Positions 34,201 through 42,865 of a stretch of DNA of 64,000 bases are shown piece after piece. Source of the DNA: Streptomyces flaveolus (GTDB taxonomy: Bacteria; Actinomycetota; Actinomycetes; Streptomycetales; Streptomycetaceae); the NCBI RefSeq assembly GCF_000716535.1, contig NZ_JNWV01000015.1:62001-126000 (forward strand). Direction: 5' to 3'. Numbering within the stretch: the first letter of the stretch is position 1; the number at the start of each line of letters is the position of its first letter. Below the pieces are notes generated by a model. That model was not told the origin of the DNA and did no database searches. It saw only the letters and a program-made list of their open reading frames with translations. The translations under genes were made by a program, and so were the position numbers.

Positions 34201-34965
34201 ATGGCGAGGCCGTTCACAGACCTGAGGTCGGCTCACCAGAAGATCGCGGCAAGACTTCGGCGGCAGATCACGCGGGGGGACCTTCGCCCTGGAGATCAGC
34301 TGCCTTCGACGCCGGCCCTGATGGAGGAGTACGGCGTCGCCGGCACCACGGTGCAGAAGGCGCTCCAGATGCTCAAAGAGGAGCAGCTCCTGGTCGGCCA
34401 GCCCGGCAAGGGCGTCTTCGTACAGGGCAGTACCCAGCGATGCATTGCGGCCGAGGTCTACATGGCTCCGGCGGGCGAGGGGCAGCCGTACCGCTGGATC
34501 ACCGAGGCAGAGAACCGCTCCGAGCGGGGCTCCGTGACGTTGCTGGAAGTCGAGACCGTCACGCCACCCTACGAGGTGCGCCAAGCCCTCGGCCTCGACA
34601 ACGACGGCCAGGCCCTGCTCCGCAAGCAGATCCTGTTCTTGGACGACGAGCCCACGGAGCTGACACGGTCGTACTACCCGCTTGAGCTGGCGGAAGGGAC
34701 GGCCATGATGGAACGTCGGAAGATCAAGGGCGGGACCCCAACCCTGCTCGCCGGTCTCGGCTACCCACCTGTCGCCTTTGTCGACGAGGTCTCCTCGGAG
34801 ATCCCCACCGAGGAAGAGGTGGTCGCTCTTGAGCTGCCGAAGGACATGCCGGTGATGATGACGTTCCGCGTTGTCTACTCGAACAACGAGCGCCCGATCG
34901 AAGTCTCCCTGCTGACCAAGGCCGCTCACCGGTACCGAATGCGATACACCGTCAAGATTCCCTGA
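34201..34965 (+). CDS. GntR/HutC-family repressor
   Basis: 254 aa. N-terminal wHTH (KIAARLRRQITRGDLRPGDQLPSTPALMEEYGVAGTTVQKALQML) followed by a full UTRA domain with TELTRSYYPLELAEGT. KorSA, TraR and similar GntR regulators control transfer and copy number in Streptomyces elements. Probable targets are the CTTAAG palindromes on both sides of this operon. Confidence 0.85.
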   Translation: MARPFTDLRSAHQKIAARLRRQITRGDLRPGDQLPSTPALMEEYGVAGTTVQKALQMLKEEQLLVGQPGKGVFVQGSTQRCIAAEVYMAPAGEGQPYRWITEAENRSERGSVTLLEVETVTPPYEVRQALGLDNDGQALLRKQILFLDDEPTELTRSYYPLELAEGTAMMERRKIKGGTPTLLAGLGYPPVAFVDEVSSEIPTEEEVVALELPKDMPVMMTFRVVYSNNERPIEVSLLTKAAHRYRMRYTVKIP

Positions 34966-35014
34966 CGGCACTCCCACCCGGTCTTGCCCATCAGATCGAC
35001 AATCTTCGACCGAA

Positions 35015-35039
35015 ACCTTAAGTGCGTGCGACTTAAGGT
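35015..35039. promoter_or_regulatory. Operator-like inverted repeat before the HTH-kinase gene
   Basis: Perfect ACCTTAAGT-N7-ACTTAAGGT, followed by a possible -10 (TAGCCT). Its half-site resembles the one at 33552. Confidence 0.62.
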
Positions 35040-35153
35040 AGTAGCCTAACGTGGCGCTCGATTGTTCCACCGTGCTGTGCCCTCTCAACGCGTCGGTACG
35101 TGGGGGCCATCACACTCGACCCGGCGGGGACGGAACATCACAGCGACTTGTCG

Positions 35154-35183
35154 AAGCCCGTGCGCAAACGCGTCAACGGGCTT
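35154..35183 (+). promoter_or_regulatory. Leader hairpin
   Basis: AAGCCCGT / ACGGGCTT, 8-bp stem with 14-nt loop, in the 190-bp leader between the operator and the ATG at 35236. A weak attenuator is possible. Confidence 0.35.
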
Positions 35184-35235
35184 TCAACATCCGCGTACAC
35201 ATGGGTTTTCTAAGCTGCGCTTTAGGCTCGCGGCC

Positions 35236-36273
35236 ATGACGACGACGGAGGGGAACAGGGTGGGAAAGCACCGGGCAGGGTGGCGGCCGGACCGGCTACG
35301 CGAGCAGCGTGAGGCCCACGGGCTGACTTTGGAGAAGGCCGGCGAGCGCCTACGTGAGGTCGCGGAGCAGGCCAAGCTCAAGGGCATCCCCGCCGCGAAT
35401 CCCCAGACTTTGTGGCAGCACGAGCAGGGGGAGGTCTACCCGGGCCCGCACTACCGTCGCGCCTACTGTCTCCTCTACAGGGCAACGGAGCCTGACCTCG
35501 GGTTCCGCACTGCTCTGCCGGGGGAGGAGACCTCCTTCAAGCTCACGCCGATGGACGATCGTCTCAACGGCGCGCAAGTGCTGGCGGTTGAGCGTGCAGT
35601 CCACCGCATCGCGCCGGGCAGTGACGACGCCGATCACTTCGGGCTGCAGCAGCGGATCATTGACGCGTGGAAACGCCGACACACCGGCGGTGACCCGCAC
35701 CGGCCGGTCCTCATCCTGGTCGGCGGATACGCGGGCAGCGGGAAGACTGAGCTGGCGAGGTTCTTCGTTCAGCTCACTGGCTGGCCGCTGCTCGACAAGG
35801 ACCCGCTGACCCGTCCGCTGGTGGAGAAGCTGCTGGTCGCGCTCGGTGGTGACTCGAACGACAGGCATACCGATCTGTATCGGACTCAGGTCCGGCCTGT
35901 GGAGTACGACTGCCTGATGCAGTCCGCCATGGCCAACATCAGGTGCGGGATCAGCACGGTGCTCACGGCGCCGTTCATCGCGGAGATGACGGACCAGGCG
36001 TGGATGCAGCGCCTGACCAACCGCGCGGCCTCCATGGGCGTCGATGTCTATCCGGTCTGGGTCCGCTGTGACGAAGAGTCGATGCGCGAGTACATCGGCT
36101 TCCGGGGTGCGGCTCGGGACGCCTGGAAGCTGCAGCGGTGGGACGAGTACATGGCGACGATCGACCTGAACCTGCGGCCTGCGGTGCCGCACTTGGTAGT
36201 AGACAACCGTCTTGGAGCTGCGGTCTCACTCGCGGACCAGGCCCGCCAGGCAATGGGGGCGATGTACGCGTGA
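35236..36273 (+). CDS. HTH (XRE-like) domain fused to a P-loop kinase
   Basis: 345 aa. Residues 15-75 look like an XRE HTH with an insertion (DRLREQREAHGLTLEKAGERLREVAE...NPQTLWQHEQGE). From ~155 a P-loop NTPase of the AAA_33/kinase type starts (LILVGGYAGSGKTELARFF). Such fusions suggest a regulator whose DNA binding depends on a small substrate or nucleotide. ATG at 35236; another start (GTG) is possible a few codons later. Overlaps the next gene by GTGA. Confidence 0.75.
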   Translation: MTTTEGNRVGKHRAGWRPDRLREQREAHGLTLEKAGERLREVAEQAKLKGIPAANPQTLWQHEQGEVYPGPHYRRAYCLLYRATEPDLGFRTALPGEETSFKLTPMDDRLNGAQVLAVERAVHRIAPGSDDADHFGLQQRIIDAWKRRHTGGDPHRPVLILVGGYAGSGKTELARFFVQLTGWPLLDKDPLTRPLVEKLLVALGGDSNDRHTDLYRTQVRPVEYDCLMQSAMANIRCGISTVLTAPFIAEMTDQAWMQRLTNRAASMGVDVYPVWVRCDEESMREYIGFRGAARDAWKLQRWDEYMATIDLNLRPAVPHLVVDNRLGAAVSLADQARQAMGAMYA

Positions 36274-36836
36274 GCCAGCAGAAGGGAGTCGTCCTGTACG
36301 GCCCGCCGGCGGCGGGTAAGGACACCGTGACCGCGGCGCTCGCCCAGTTCGACGAGAGGTACGGACACTTCGCGCGGCTCAAGGTCGGCTCGGGTAGGTC
36401 CGTCGGCTACCGGATGGGCACGGCTGAGCAATTGGCCGACTTGGAGACCGCGGGCGACATCGTCTACGCGAACAGCCGATACGGCAACACCTACGTCATC
36501 GACCGGCCGGGCCTGGACGCGGCGTTCGCGGCCGGAGTGCCCGTGGTGCACCTGGGGCAGATCGACGGCATCCGCGCCGTGGTCGACGGCTACCCGGCTG
36601 ACTGGGCTGTGGTGCTGCTGTGGTGCCCGCGCGAGGTGACCGCACGGCGGTCCGAGGGCCGGGGCGACGCCGACACGACGGCGCGCCTGGCGGTGTGGGA
36701 CGCAACCCGCGACGACCTGGATGCGCACACGGACATGCGCTGGGATCTGACTGTGGACACTGCGGACACTCCGCCGGAGGAGTCGGCGCGCCTCATCGAC
36801 CAGTTGGTCCTGCGGGCTGGAGCGGCGACGGCATGA
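36270..36836 (+). CDS. Nucleotide kinase-like P-loop protein
   Basis: 188 aa. Walker A GPPAAGKDT at residue 11-19. The general shape resembles guanylate kinase-like enzymes (QIDGIRAVVDGYPADWAVVLLWCPRE). No clear GMP-binding signature, so the substrate is open. Coupled to the HTH-kinase gene and convergent with a reductase gene 8 bp away. Confidence 0.7.
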   Translation: MSQQKGVVLYGPPAAGKDTVTAALAQFDERYGHFARLKVGSGRSVGYRMGTAEQLADLETAGDIVYANSRYGNTYVIDRPGLDAAFAAGVPVVHLGQIDGIRAVVDGYPADWAVVLLWCPREVTARRSEGRGDADTTARLAVWDATRDDLDAHTDMRWDLTVDTADTPPEESARLIDQLVLRAGAATA

Positions 36837-36843
36837 CCACGGG

Positions 36844-37683
36844 CTACGGCTGGGCGAGCCGCTCCAGGGCGTCAGCGACACTGAGTGCGCTGTCATCCTT
36901 TGCGTCGTGCCACCGTGTCAGCGTTCGCGCCGCCGCGCGCAGCATCTCCGGCGGGAGGCCGACCCAAGCGAGCGTGTCGGCGGCTTCCTCCAGCTCCGGG
37001 CCCCAGCGCCATGCGCGCGCCGCCACCTTGGGGATGTACTCCGGGTCGGCCAGGTACGACATGCTGCGCCGTGAGGCGACCTCGAGGAGCTCCCGGTCGA
37101 CGTCGTACTGGCGGGCCATCCCGGTCGCGAGCGCTGCTAGCACGCGTGACGCCTTCTGGTACGCGGTGTATGAGACCTTGAGCGCGGACGCCTGCCCCAC
37201 TTCCGTTCCAAGCGCTTTCGTACGGACCGCGGTACCAGCGAAGACTGCTTCCACCATGGTGGTCACCCTGGTCGGCCCGGACAGGTATAGCGTGGGCGTC
37301 TTGCCACCCAGGGGCGGGGAGCCGACCATGGCACCATCCACGACCGTCGCGGCCGGCCCGAGCATACTGGCGATCCGCTCCGCTCTCTCCGGGCTGATGG
37401 CGTTCGCCTCCACGTACGCTCCCGTGAAGGCGTGCCCGGCGACCTCGCGGGCCAGGTCCTCGGCGGCGGCCGGCGGGCAGAGGCTGATTACGACGCCGCT
37501 GCGATCCAGTAGCTCGCGGAGCGTGGAGACCGGGGTCAACCCGGCCTGCTCGGCGCGCGCCGCTGATGCGGGGCTGCGGCCCTGCGAACACCACAGGACC
37601 CCAGCTGCGTTCCTCGCAGCGCAGGCCGCGACGGCGGCGCCCATGCTGCCGGGATGGAGGATGCCGACGGTCGGCTGGTCCAC
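36844..37683 (-). CDS. NAD(P)-dependent reductase, 6-phosphogluconate dehydrogenase-like (DUF1932 type)
   Basis: 279 aa. Rossmann start VGILHPGSMGAAVAACAARN (GxGxxG-like), then VVDGAMVGSPPLGGKTPTLYLSG and an all-helical C-terminus beginning ALKVSYTAYQKASRVLAAL typical of the DUF1932 branch of beta-hydroxyacid dehydrogenases. Probably oxidises or reduces a small acid; substrate unknown. Ends 8 bp from the kinase gene, tail to tail. Confidence 0.8.
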   Translation of the reverse strand: MDQPTVGILHPGSMGAAVAACAARNAAGVLWCSQGRSPASAARAEQAGLTPVSTLRELLDRSGVVISLCPPAAAEDLAREVAGHAFTGAYVEANAISPERAERIASMLGPAATVVDGAMVGSPPLGGKTPTLYLSGPTRVTTMVEAVFAGTAVRTKALGTEVGQASALKVSYTAYQKASRVLAALATGMARQYDVDRELLEVASRRSMSYLADPEYIPKVAARAWRWGPELEEAADTLAWVGLPPEMLRAAARTLTRWHDAKDDSALSVADALERLAQP

Positions 37684-37820
37684 GGTGCTACTCCGTCTCG
37701 TCGGGGTGAAGTGCTCGGTGCCGGGACGTCAGACGCCAGTCCGACACGTCGTCATCTATGGTCTTCCGCTGGTCTGCTGGGAGAGTAGGGTGTCCCTGGA
37801 CCTGATCCACAACTGCAAAG

Positions 37821-37858
37821 AAAAAAGCCCCCGGGACCTTAGGCAAGTCCTGAGGGCT
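37821..37858 (-). terminator. Rho-independent terminator on the minus strand
   Basis: On the minus strand AGCCC..GGAC / GTCC..GGGCT forms a stem directly followed by TTTTTT. No minus-strand gene ends here, so it may end a non-coding antisense RNA from the region upstream of the rep-like gene. Confidence 0.5.
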
Positions 37859-37908
37859 CTCGGCCGGGGTAACCCGGCCCGGCGTACCCCCTTTGGCAAG
37901 AAAGGAGG
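37826..37908 (+). promoter_or_regulatory. Structured leader of the 69-aa ORF
   Basis: Three consecutive plus-strand hairpins: AGCCC/GGGCT (37826-37858); GGCCGGG-GTAA-CCCGGCC with a GUAA tetraloop (37862-37879); and CCCCCTTT (37887-37894) pairing with AAAGGAGG (37901-37908), which hides the ribosome site of the following ORF. Looks like a translational switch. Confidence 0.5.
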
Positions 37909-37912
37909 TCGC

Positions 37913-38122
37913 GTGATGCAGGGTACCCGTACCCGCTCGCGGACACACACCACCCCGCCGTTGAAGCGACGTAAGAACGTCGCTCCGGTGGGGTCTCCGG
38001 CGTTCAGGCGACTGCTTTGTGACCAGTCCGCGTCGGGGCCGTCCGCCCCTTTCGAAACCATCGCCTTCCGTGCCGGCAGCCAGCACGGTCAGTTCTCCAC
38101 CCTGGAGGCTCAATCGTCGTAG
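37913..38122 (+). CDS. Small basic protein behind a structured leader
   Basis: 69 aa from GTG (or ATG three bases later), with an excellent AAAGGAGGT ribosome site. Starts MQGTRTRSRTHTTPPLKRRKN, strongly basic, then a polar tail. Unknown; could be a small DNA- or RNA-binding regulator of the replication genes that follow. Confidence 0.5.
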   Translation: MMQGTRTRSRTHTTPPLKRRKNVAPVGSPAFRRLLCDQSASGPSAPFETIAFRAGSQHGQFSTLEAQSS

Positions 38123-38170
38123 TCGCTTGATGCATGGCGGCGCCCACTCAGGGGTCCGTAGCCGCCGGGA

Positions 38171-38280
38171 CGCTCAGTTCACGAAGTGTTAGCAGCACCT
38201 CGGCTGAGCGCCCCCATCACCGACCGGGTTAGCAGCCCTGGTCGAAGGGGTCATTCGGCCCGGTTAGCAGCCGGATCGAA
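38171..38280 (+). other. Three hairpins with identical TTAGCAG loops
   Basis: Hairpin 1: CGAAGTG-TTAGCAG-CACCTCG, inside an outer stem CGCTCAG/CTGAGCG (38171-38210). Hairpin 2: CGACCGGG-TTAGCAG-CCCTGGTCG with outer CCCC/GGGG (38211-38250). Hairpin 3: TTCGGCCCGG-TTAGCAG-CCGGATCGAA (38254-38280). Each is preceded by TCA. The stems differ in sequence but stay paired, so the fold is conserved, not just the bases. Confidence 0.7.
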
Positions 38281-38307
38281 CGCTCGTTACAGGTTCTCCC
38301 CAGAACC

Positions 38308-38343
38308 ACGAAGCACCACTAGGGGGCTTCGTCATGCCGTTTT
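38308..38343 (+). terminator. Hairpin with T-run
   Basis: ACGAAGC / GCTTCGT stem (38308-38332) followed by CATGCCGTTTT. A smaller hairpin GGTTCT-CCCC-AGAACC (38292-38307) precedes it. Confidence 0.45.
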
Positions 38344-38403
38344 GGCGATGCCTCCACGACAGGAGTCATTGTGCAGCACTGTCATGCCGTTTTCCAGCCC
38401 AGC
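38331..38403 (+). repeat. Iteron-like direct repeats
   Basis: GTCATGCCGTTTT at 38331 and 38391 (60 bp apart). GTCAT recurs at 38376, and CACTGTCAT occurs twice (~38388 and ~38437). Upstream of the rep-like gene they are candidates for an origin. Confidence 0.45.
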
Positions 38404-38811
38404 TACGTCCGTTTGATCCGATTTCACATCTCTTGGGCACTGTCATCTACGGCACTATGTGCCGGCGTTTCCCCCCTAGGCTCGACTCGGAGTTATCTGT
38501 GCGCGGCTGCGGCCGCCCCGCTCATCTACCCGCCCTCAGACGCTGGCGGCGACGGTGTTAGTGAGGGCGTCGCCCCGTGCGGCGGGACGGGTTTCAAGAT
38601 TGTTGCCCACCGTACGGGAGCGCCGGGGGCAATCGGCGCTGAGCAGGCTCTATCCACAGACTGTCCGGTGCAGGGTCGGCAGGTGGATGAGGAAGCGCAG
38701 GTCCTACCTGCTCCGAACGGTGGTGTGCGCTTCGGCGTGTACACCGGCCCGGTAGCAGCACAAGCAGCGCTGGCGGTGCCCACCGCTCCTGTCGGGGCGG
38801 TGGGCCGATGA
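38371..38811 (+). CDS. Possible upstream reading frame overlapping rep
   Basis: Open for 146 codons and overlapping the rep-like start by ATGA, which suggests coupling. The composition of the first half is not convincingly coding; the C-terminal half (ending APVGAVGR) may be real with a later, unseen start. No family recognised. Confidence 0.3.
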   Translation: MQHCHAVFQPSYVRLIRFHISWALSSTALCAGVSPLGSTRSYLCAAAAAPLIYPPSDAGGDGVSEGVAPCGGTGFKIVAHRTGAPGAIGAEQALSTDCPVQGRQVDEEAQVLPAPNGGVRFGVYTGPVAAQAALAVPTAPVGAVGR

Positions 38812-41408
38812 GTGCCATGGCGGCGCCAGCGGAGTTCGCGAGCCCTCGCGCGGAGTCCGTCGACGGTTCACTCGGTAAGGCCCCGGGCGGGCGCTCGCGG
38901 CATCGGCTGCGGTCGGTGCCGCTGCCCGCCGGTCCTGGTTCGGAGTGGTCCGCGGGCCACGCACTGGCGCTCGGCCGGGACACGCGTGCCCGGCTGGGTG
39001 GCGCGGTTCGTGCACTGTTGGACGTCGCCGCCCTGGATGGTGCGTCGGACGCGGTGCGTCTGGCGGTGCTGGTGCTGGCGGCGCGGACGCCGTCGGAGAG
39101 CGGTGTGGTGGAGATCCGCACGGGTGAGCTGGGCCGGTGGCTGGGGCTGTCGGCGTCGTATGTGGCCTCCGCCGTGGTGCCGGTGCTGCGCCGCTCGGGT
39201 GTGGTGTCCATCGACACGGCGGAGGGCGAGTACGGCCAGGACGACGGGCTGAAGTGCAAGGTGCTGCCGCTGTGGGCGGCACAGGGCATGGTCGGTCACC
39301 CCTTGAACTTGACGAAGAAGGAGTACGCGACGCTGCTGCGGCTGCTGGAGGCCGTGATGGCACCGGGTTGGACGCACCGGGACGGCCGAGTCACTCCTGC
39401 CGGGCTGGTCGGTACGCGTACCGGTCGGGGCGCGGCGACGGACCGTCTGGCACTGCTGCTGCTGGTGCTGGAGGCGCGGGAGACTGGGCAGGTGCGCCTG
39501 TGCGGCGGGACGGTGGACACCAAGCGCGGCCGGGCGGCGGCGACGGTGGCCCGGCTGCTCGGGTGCACGGCGTCGGCGGGGGAGCGGGTGTTGGAGCGTC
39601 TGGAGGACCGGGGGTTGGTGCTCCGGGTGCGTCTGCGGACGGGTTCGGGGCTGGCGAGCCGGTCGCGGCTGATGGTGCCGGCGGTTGCCACTGCGCACGG
39701 CCGTACGGTCGCCGATGCCGTCCGGGAGGACCGTGCGGAGGGCCTGAAGCCCGAGTTTTCAGACCCCGACGTTACGGCAGGGCCTGGTGAGGCGCCGAGA
39801 CTGAGGACGAAACCTCAGGTGAGCAGCGTGGCGGTGACCGATGAGGCGGATGTTGCAGAGCCCGCCGTTGCGGCAGACCTTCACACTGATCACCCTCACC
39901 TGGTTACTGCCGTCTTTCCCCCCTCTGTCTCTGGTGGCTTTTCCGGCGAAGGCCGTGGGGGTGAAGGCCGTCCACCGGAGCGCGCGTGCGTGCGCGAGGA
40001 CCAGGCCGCCGACGGCGGGACGGCCGTTGCCGAGTCGGCGCCGCCGGTGGCCGAGGACGGCCCGCTGCGCGGGGAAAAGCAGGAAGAGTCCCCCGTCGAA
40101 GGACGTGATGGGCAGCGTGCTACCAGGGCTGTGGCCGGTGGCCGGCCGAAGGCCGTGTGGTGGGAAAAGGCGCAGCAGCAGCGGAGGATGGGCCTCCCGG
40201 CGGATCTTGGTCTGCGGGTAGCACTGAGTCCGGTCGAGGGGCTGTGGGCGCGGCTGTCGGGCTGGCAGCAGGGCCAGGTGGAGGCGGCGACGCAGGCGGA
40301 GCTGACCCGGCTGGCGGGCATGCTGGAGCGGCCGGAGACGGCGCCGCAGCTGCTGGCGGATCGGTTCACCCACCGGCTGGAGGAGACCGGCGGCGAGGCC
40401 CTGGTCGACCGCCCGTTCCCGTGGCTGATGCGCCGTGGCCTGGTGCAACGTCAGGCATGCTCGGACCGCCGGTGCGATGACGGGATCCGGCTGGACACGG
40501 GGGCTGAGTGCGAGAACTGCGGCAACGTCGTGCACATCCGGCAGGCTAGGCGGGCGAAGATCGCGGCGGAGGTCGACCGGGAGCTGCCCGGCCTGACCGA
40601 GGGCGAGCGCCGCCGGGTCCTCGAGGAGCGGCTGCGGGAGCAGGCGGCCATCGAGGCGGAGGACTTCGTGTGGCGGCGTGAGCAGGCCCGCCGTGATGCG
40701 GCCCGTGCGGCTGCCCAGGAGCGGGCGGCGCGCGAGCGCCAGGCCGCGGCCGCCGCCGACGCGGTGCGCCAAGCCCTGCCGTGCGAGGACTGCGGGCTTC
40801 AGCGGTCGGCCGGCCTATGCGAGGCGTGCGGTTTCCGGCGCCGGACCGAGGCGGCGATCGTGGAGGCCGGGCTCATCGCCGCGACCTGGTCGGCCGACCT
40901 GAACGACCCGAGCGACGTCGCCGCCGTCGCCGCCCACGTCCGGGCATCGCTCGAGGCCGACATCGAGCGGGCCCGCGCAGAGTTCCTCAAGCTCATGGAG
41001 CCGGGCGCGCTGGACGCGGACGCGGTCCTGGCGGCGTCCGCGCTCGCCTTCACCGCGCTCCAGGCCGTGGAGCAGGCCCTGCCCAAGTACCGCAGCAGCG
41101 CCCTCGGACGGCTCGGACGGACCCAGGAAGCCGAGGCGGAGGCCCGGCGCGCATACAAGACCGAGCAGGGGCGCCGCTGGTACAAGCACAACCCGTACGG
41201 CGCAGACGCCGTCGCGGCCGCGACCAAGGCCGCCGACGCGGCCCGGGAGCGCACCGCCCAGTACCTGCTGGCGACGCGGCTGGAGCAGCTGCGCGAGCGG
41301 ACGGCAGCCCGGACCGAGACGGCCGCGCCCGCACCGTGGACGGACCGGCTGCCCGAGCTCGCCGCCCGCCCGCTGGACGGCGACACGACCGGGGCGGTGA
41401 TCGCGTGA
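38808..41408 (+). CDS. Putative plasmid replication initiator (winged-helix and zinc-ribbon protein)
   Basis: 866 aa. Residues 50-300 contain two wHTH-like units (GVVEIRTGELGRWLGLSASYVASAVVPVLRRSG and RAAATVARLLGCTASAGERVLERLEDRG). A variable acidic linker follows (300-430). Then two Cys clusters, CSDRRCDD..CENCG and CEDCG..CEACG, flank a long Arg/Glu/Ala helix. The combination, and the dciA-like gene overlapping its stop, suggest an origin-binding initiator for linear-plasmid replication. No direct homology to a characterised Rep could be verified by eye. Confidence 0.6.
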   Translation: MSAMAAPAEFASPRAESVDGSLGKAPGGRSRHRLRSVPLPAGPGSEWSAGHALALGRDTRARLGGAVRALLDVAALDGASDAVRLAVLVLAARTPSESGVVEIRTGELGRWLGLSASYVASAVVPVLRRSGVVSIDTAEGEYGQDDGLKCKVLPLWAAQGMVGHPLNLTKKEYATLLRLLEAVMAPGWTHRDGRVTPAGLVGTRTGRGAATDRLALLLLVLEARETGQVRLCGGTVDTKRGRAAATVARLLGCTASAGERVLERLEDRGLVLRVRLRTGSGLASRSRLMVPAVATAHGRTVADAVREDRAEGLKPEFSDPDVTAGPGEAPRLRTKPQVSSVAVTDEADVAEPAVAADLHTDHPHLVTAVFPPSVSGGFSGEGRGGEGRPPERACVREDQAADGGTAVAESAPPVAEDGPLRGEKQEESPVEGRDGQRATRAVAGGRPKAVWWEKAQQQRRMGLPADLGLRVALSPVEGLWARLSGWQQGQVEAATQAELTRLAGMLERPETAPQLLADRFTHRLEETGGEALVDRPFPWLMRRGLVQRQACSDRRCDDGIRLDTGAECENCGNVVHIRQARRAKIAAEVDRELPGLTEGERRRVLEERLREQAAIEAEDFVWRREQARRDAARAAAQERAARERQAAAAADAVRQALPCEDCGLQRSAGLCEACGFRRRTEAAIVEAGLIAATWSADLNDPSDVAAVAAHVRASLEADIERARAEFLKLMEPGALDADAVLAASALAFTALQAVEQALPKYRSSALGRLGRTQEAEAEARRAYKTEQGRRWYKHNPYGADAVAAATKAADAARERTAQYLLATRLEQLRERTAARTETAAPAPWTDRLPELAARPLDGDTTGAVIA

Positions 41409-41660
41409 GCACCGAGCCGAGTGGCGTCGACCTCGCGCGCCAGGCCCTGGTCGCCGCCCGGGAAGTAGCGAGGAGGAACGGGGCCGCCCGGAAAGAGAAG
41501 CCGAAGCGGCGCACCGGGACGGTCATACGCCGCGACGGCCGCGAGCCGCTCGGGCTCGGCGACGCGATCAGCATGATGATGACCGAGCGCGGCATGGTCG
41601 CCCCGGCCGTCGGCGGCAGCGTCCTCGCCCAGTTCGATGACATCCTCGCCGCTGCGTGCC
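41405..41660 (+). pseudogene. dciA-like gene, truncated copy
   Basis: Begins at a GTG overlapping the rep-like stop. Residues 5-80 (GVDLARQALVAAREVARRNGAA...RRDGREPLGLGDAI...VGGSVLAQFDDILAAA) match the DciA/DUF721 N-terminus and the intact copy at 51430. Homology then stops and antisense tcmP sequence begins. DciA is the ancestral bacterial loader of the DnaB helicase. The open frame continues to 42064 but is not DciA-like. Confidence 0.75.
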
Positions 41661-41689
41661 GGAACTCGCCGGGCGCCCGCCGTCTCGGC

Positions 41690-42325
41690 GGAGGCGCCCT
41701 GACCGCTGTAGTGGTCCAGCTTCCACGTCACGGGAGCCCAGCACTTCAGGCCAGCTTCGCTGTGAGTGGCCAGGATCAGGTGGTAGCGGGCACTTTGGCT
41801 GCTCACCTTGATGCCGAAGCCGCCGGTGAACAGACCCTGGTCCTTCAGGCCCTGCTGATAGGCCGCAGCGAAGGCCTCTCTGCGGCCGCGCCGCTCGCGC
41901 ACGCCGGCCTGCCAGTGGGTGCCGCCAAAGTACGGAGTCATCGTCTTGTCGTAGCCCTCGCGCTGGCAGAAGCGGTGCAGCTCGTTCGTGAAGAGGGTGA
42001 ACAGCACCTCGTCACGGGGGCCGGTGAGGCACTGCCTGATCAGCGAGAAGGGTGCGCTCTTTAGGTCGAACGGGTCGATTAGCCACAGCACCGGGGTCTC
42101 GGCGCGGCCGCGGTGGGCGAGCGCGGACAGCTGGGGCTGCTGCTCGGCGAAAACGCCGGGCGGCTGCACGTTGATGTTCAGCTGCGGCGACGGAGGCAGC
42201 TTGGCGAATTGGCGCCGCAGTTCCTCAACTCGGTCGGACTTCTCCTCAAGGCAGATCAGGTTCAGTTTGTTGAAGCGCCGGTATGGCTCCTTCTGTGCAC
42301 CGCCGGACGCGCTTCCCGTAGGTCA
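41690..42325 (-). pseudogene. tcmP-like gene, remnant lacking both ends
   Basis: The minus strand encodes NKLNLICLEEKSDRVEELRRQF, VLWLIDPFDLKSAPFSLIRQC and SARYHLILATHSEAGLKCW, matching the middle of TcmP (three-Cys-motif partner). The N-terminal glycine-rich DGYAGxGR segment and the C-terminus are missing; an in-frame stop lies just upstream. It joins the truncated dciA copy tail to tail. Confidence 0.7.
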
Positions 42326-42865
42326 AATGGCATTTCTCCTGTGGGGCAATCATCTGCTCGACAGGCGGGGCTCAACCCCTCGCATTCGACTCGCGTTCCG
42401 CTTCATCGCAGAGAGTGCCTTCGTGGTGTGACCCGCCATCCGCCAGTGACATCCCTTGATACCACGTTTGCACAGGTAGGGCCGGTTGCCGTGTGACGAA
42501 TAGGCGTTTGTCCGCGGCGACCGCGTCGGGCCGGGTGCGAGGACAGCGGCCCATGAACCCGCACCCTCTTGAGTACGAGGATGAACTGCGGACTGTCGGC
42601 AGCCTGCCCCTCGGCGAGAACGAGCACCAGCGGGCGGCACTTGCGCTCGCCGCAAATGTGGATCTTTATGATCCACCTCGTATCCTCGCTGTTCAGATCG
42701 ACCTCGCAATGCCGCAGGGCAATGCCGCCACGCTTGGTTTGCTGTATCTGGGCGAGCGGGTGGGACCTACCCGCGTGTGGGGCCGACATGGTGCGCTGGC
42801 AAGCCTGCTGCCTCAAGACCGGGGCTGCGGCTTGTCGATCAGACCGCAGTCCCGGGTGGCTGGGG
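42326..42865. other. Gap without a supported gene
   Basis: Open frames exist on both strands (for example 42493-42876 plus, 42403-42816 minus), but none has convincing composition, start signals or recognisable motifs. Probably rearranged sequence beside the tcmP remnant. Confidence 0.5.

Noticed and set aside
33484..35088. Minus-strand 534-codon frame
   Set aside because: Opposite to the UTRA and GntR genes, which have start signals and known domains.
40799..42169. A 456-codon minus-strand frame spanning the dciA and rep region
   Set aside because: Only the part after ~41690 is tcmP-like; the rest is antisense to the truncated dciA copy and the rep-like gene.
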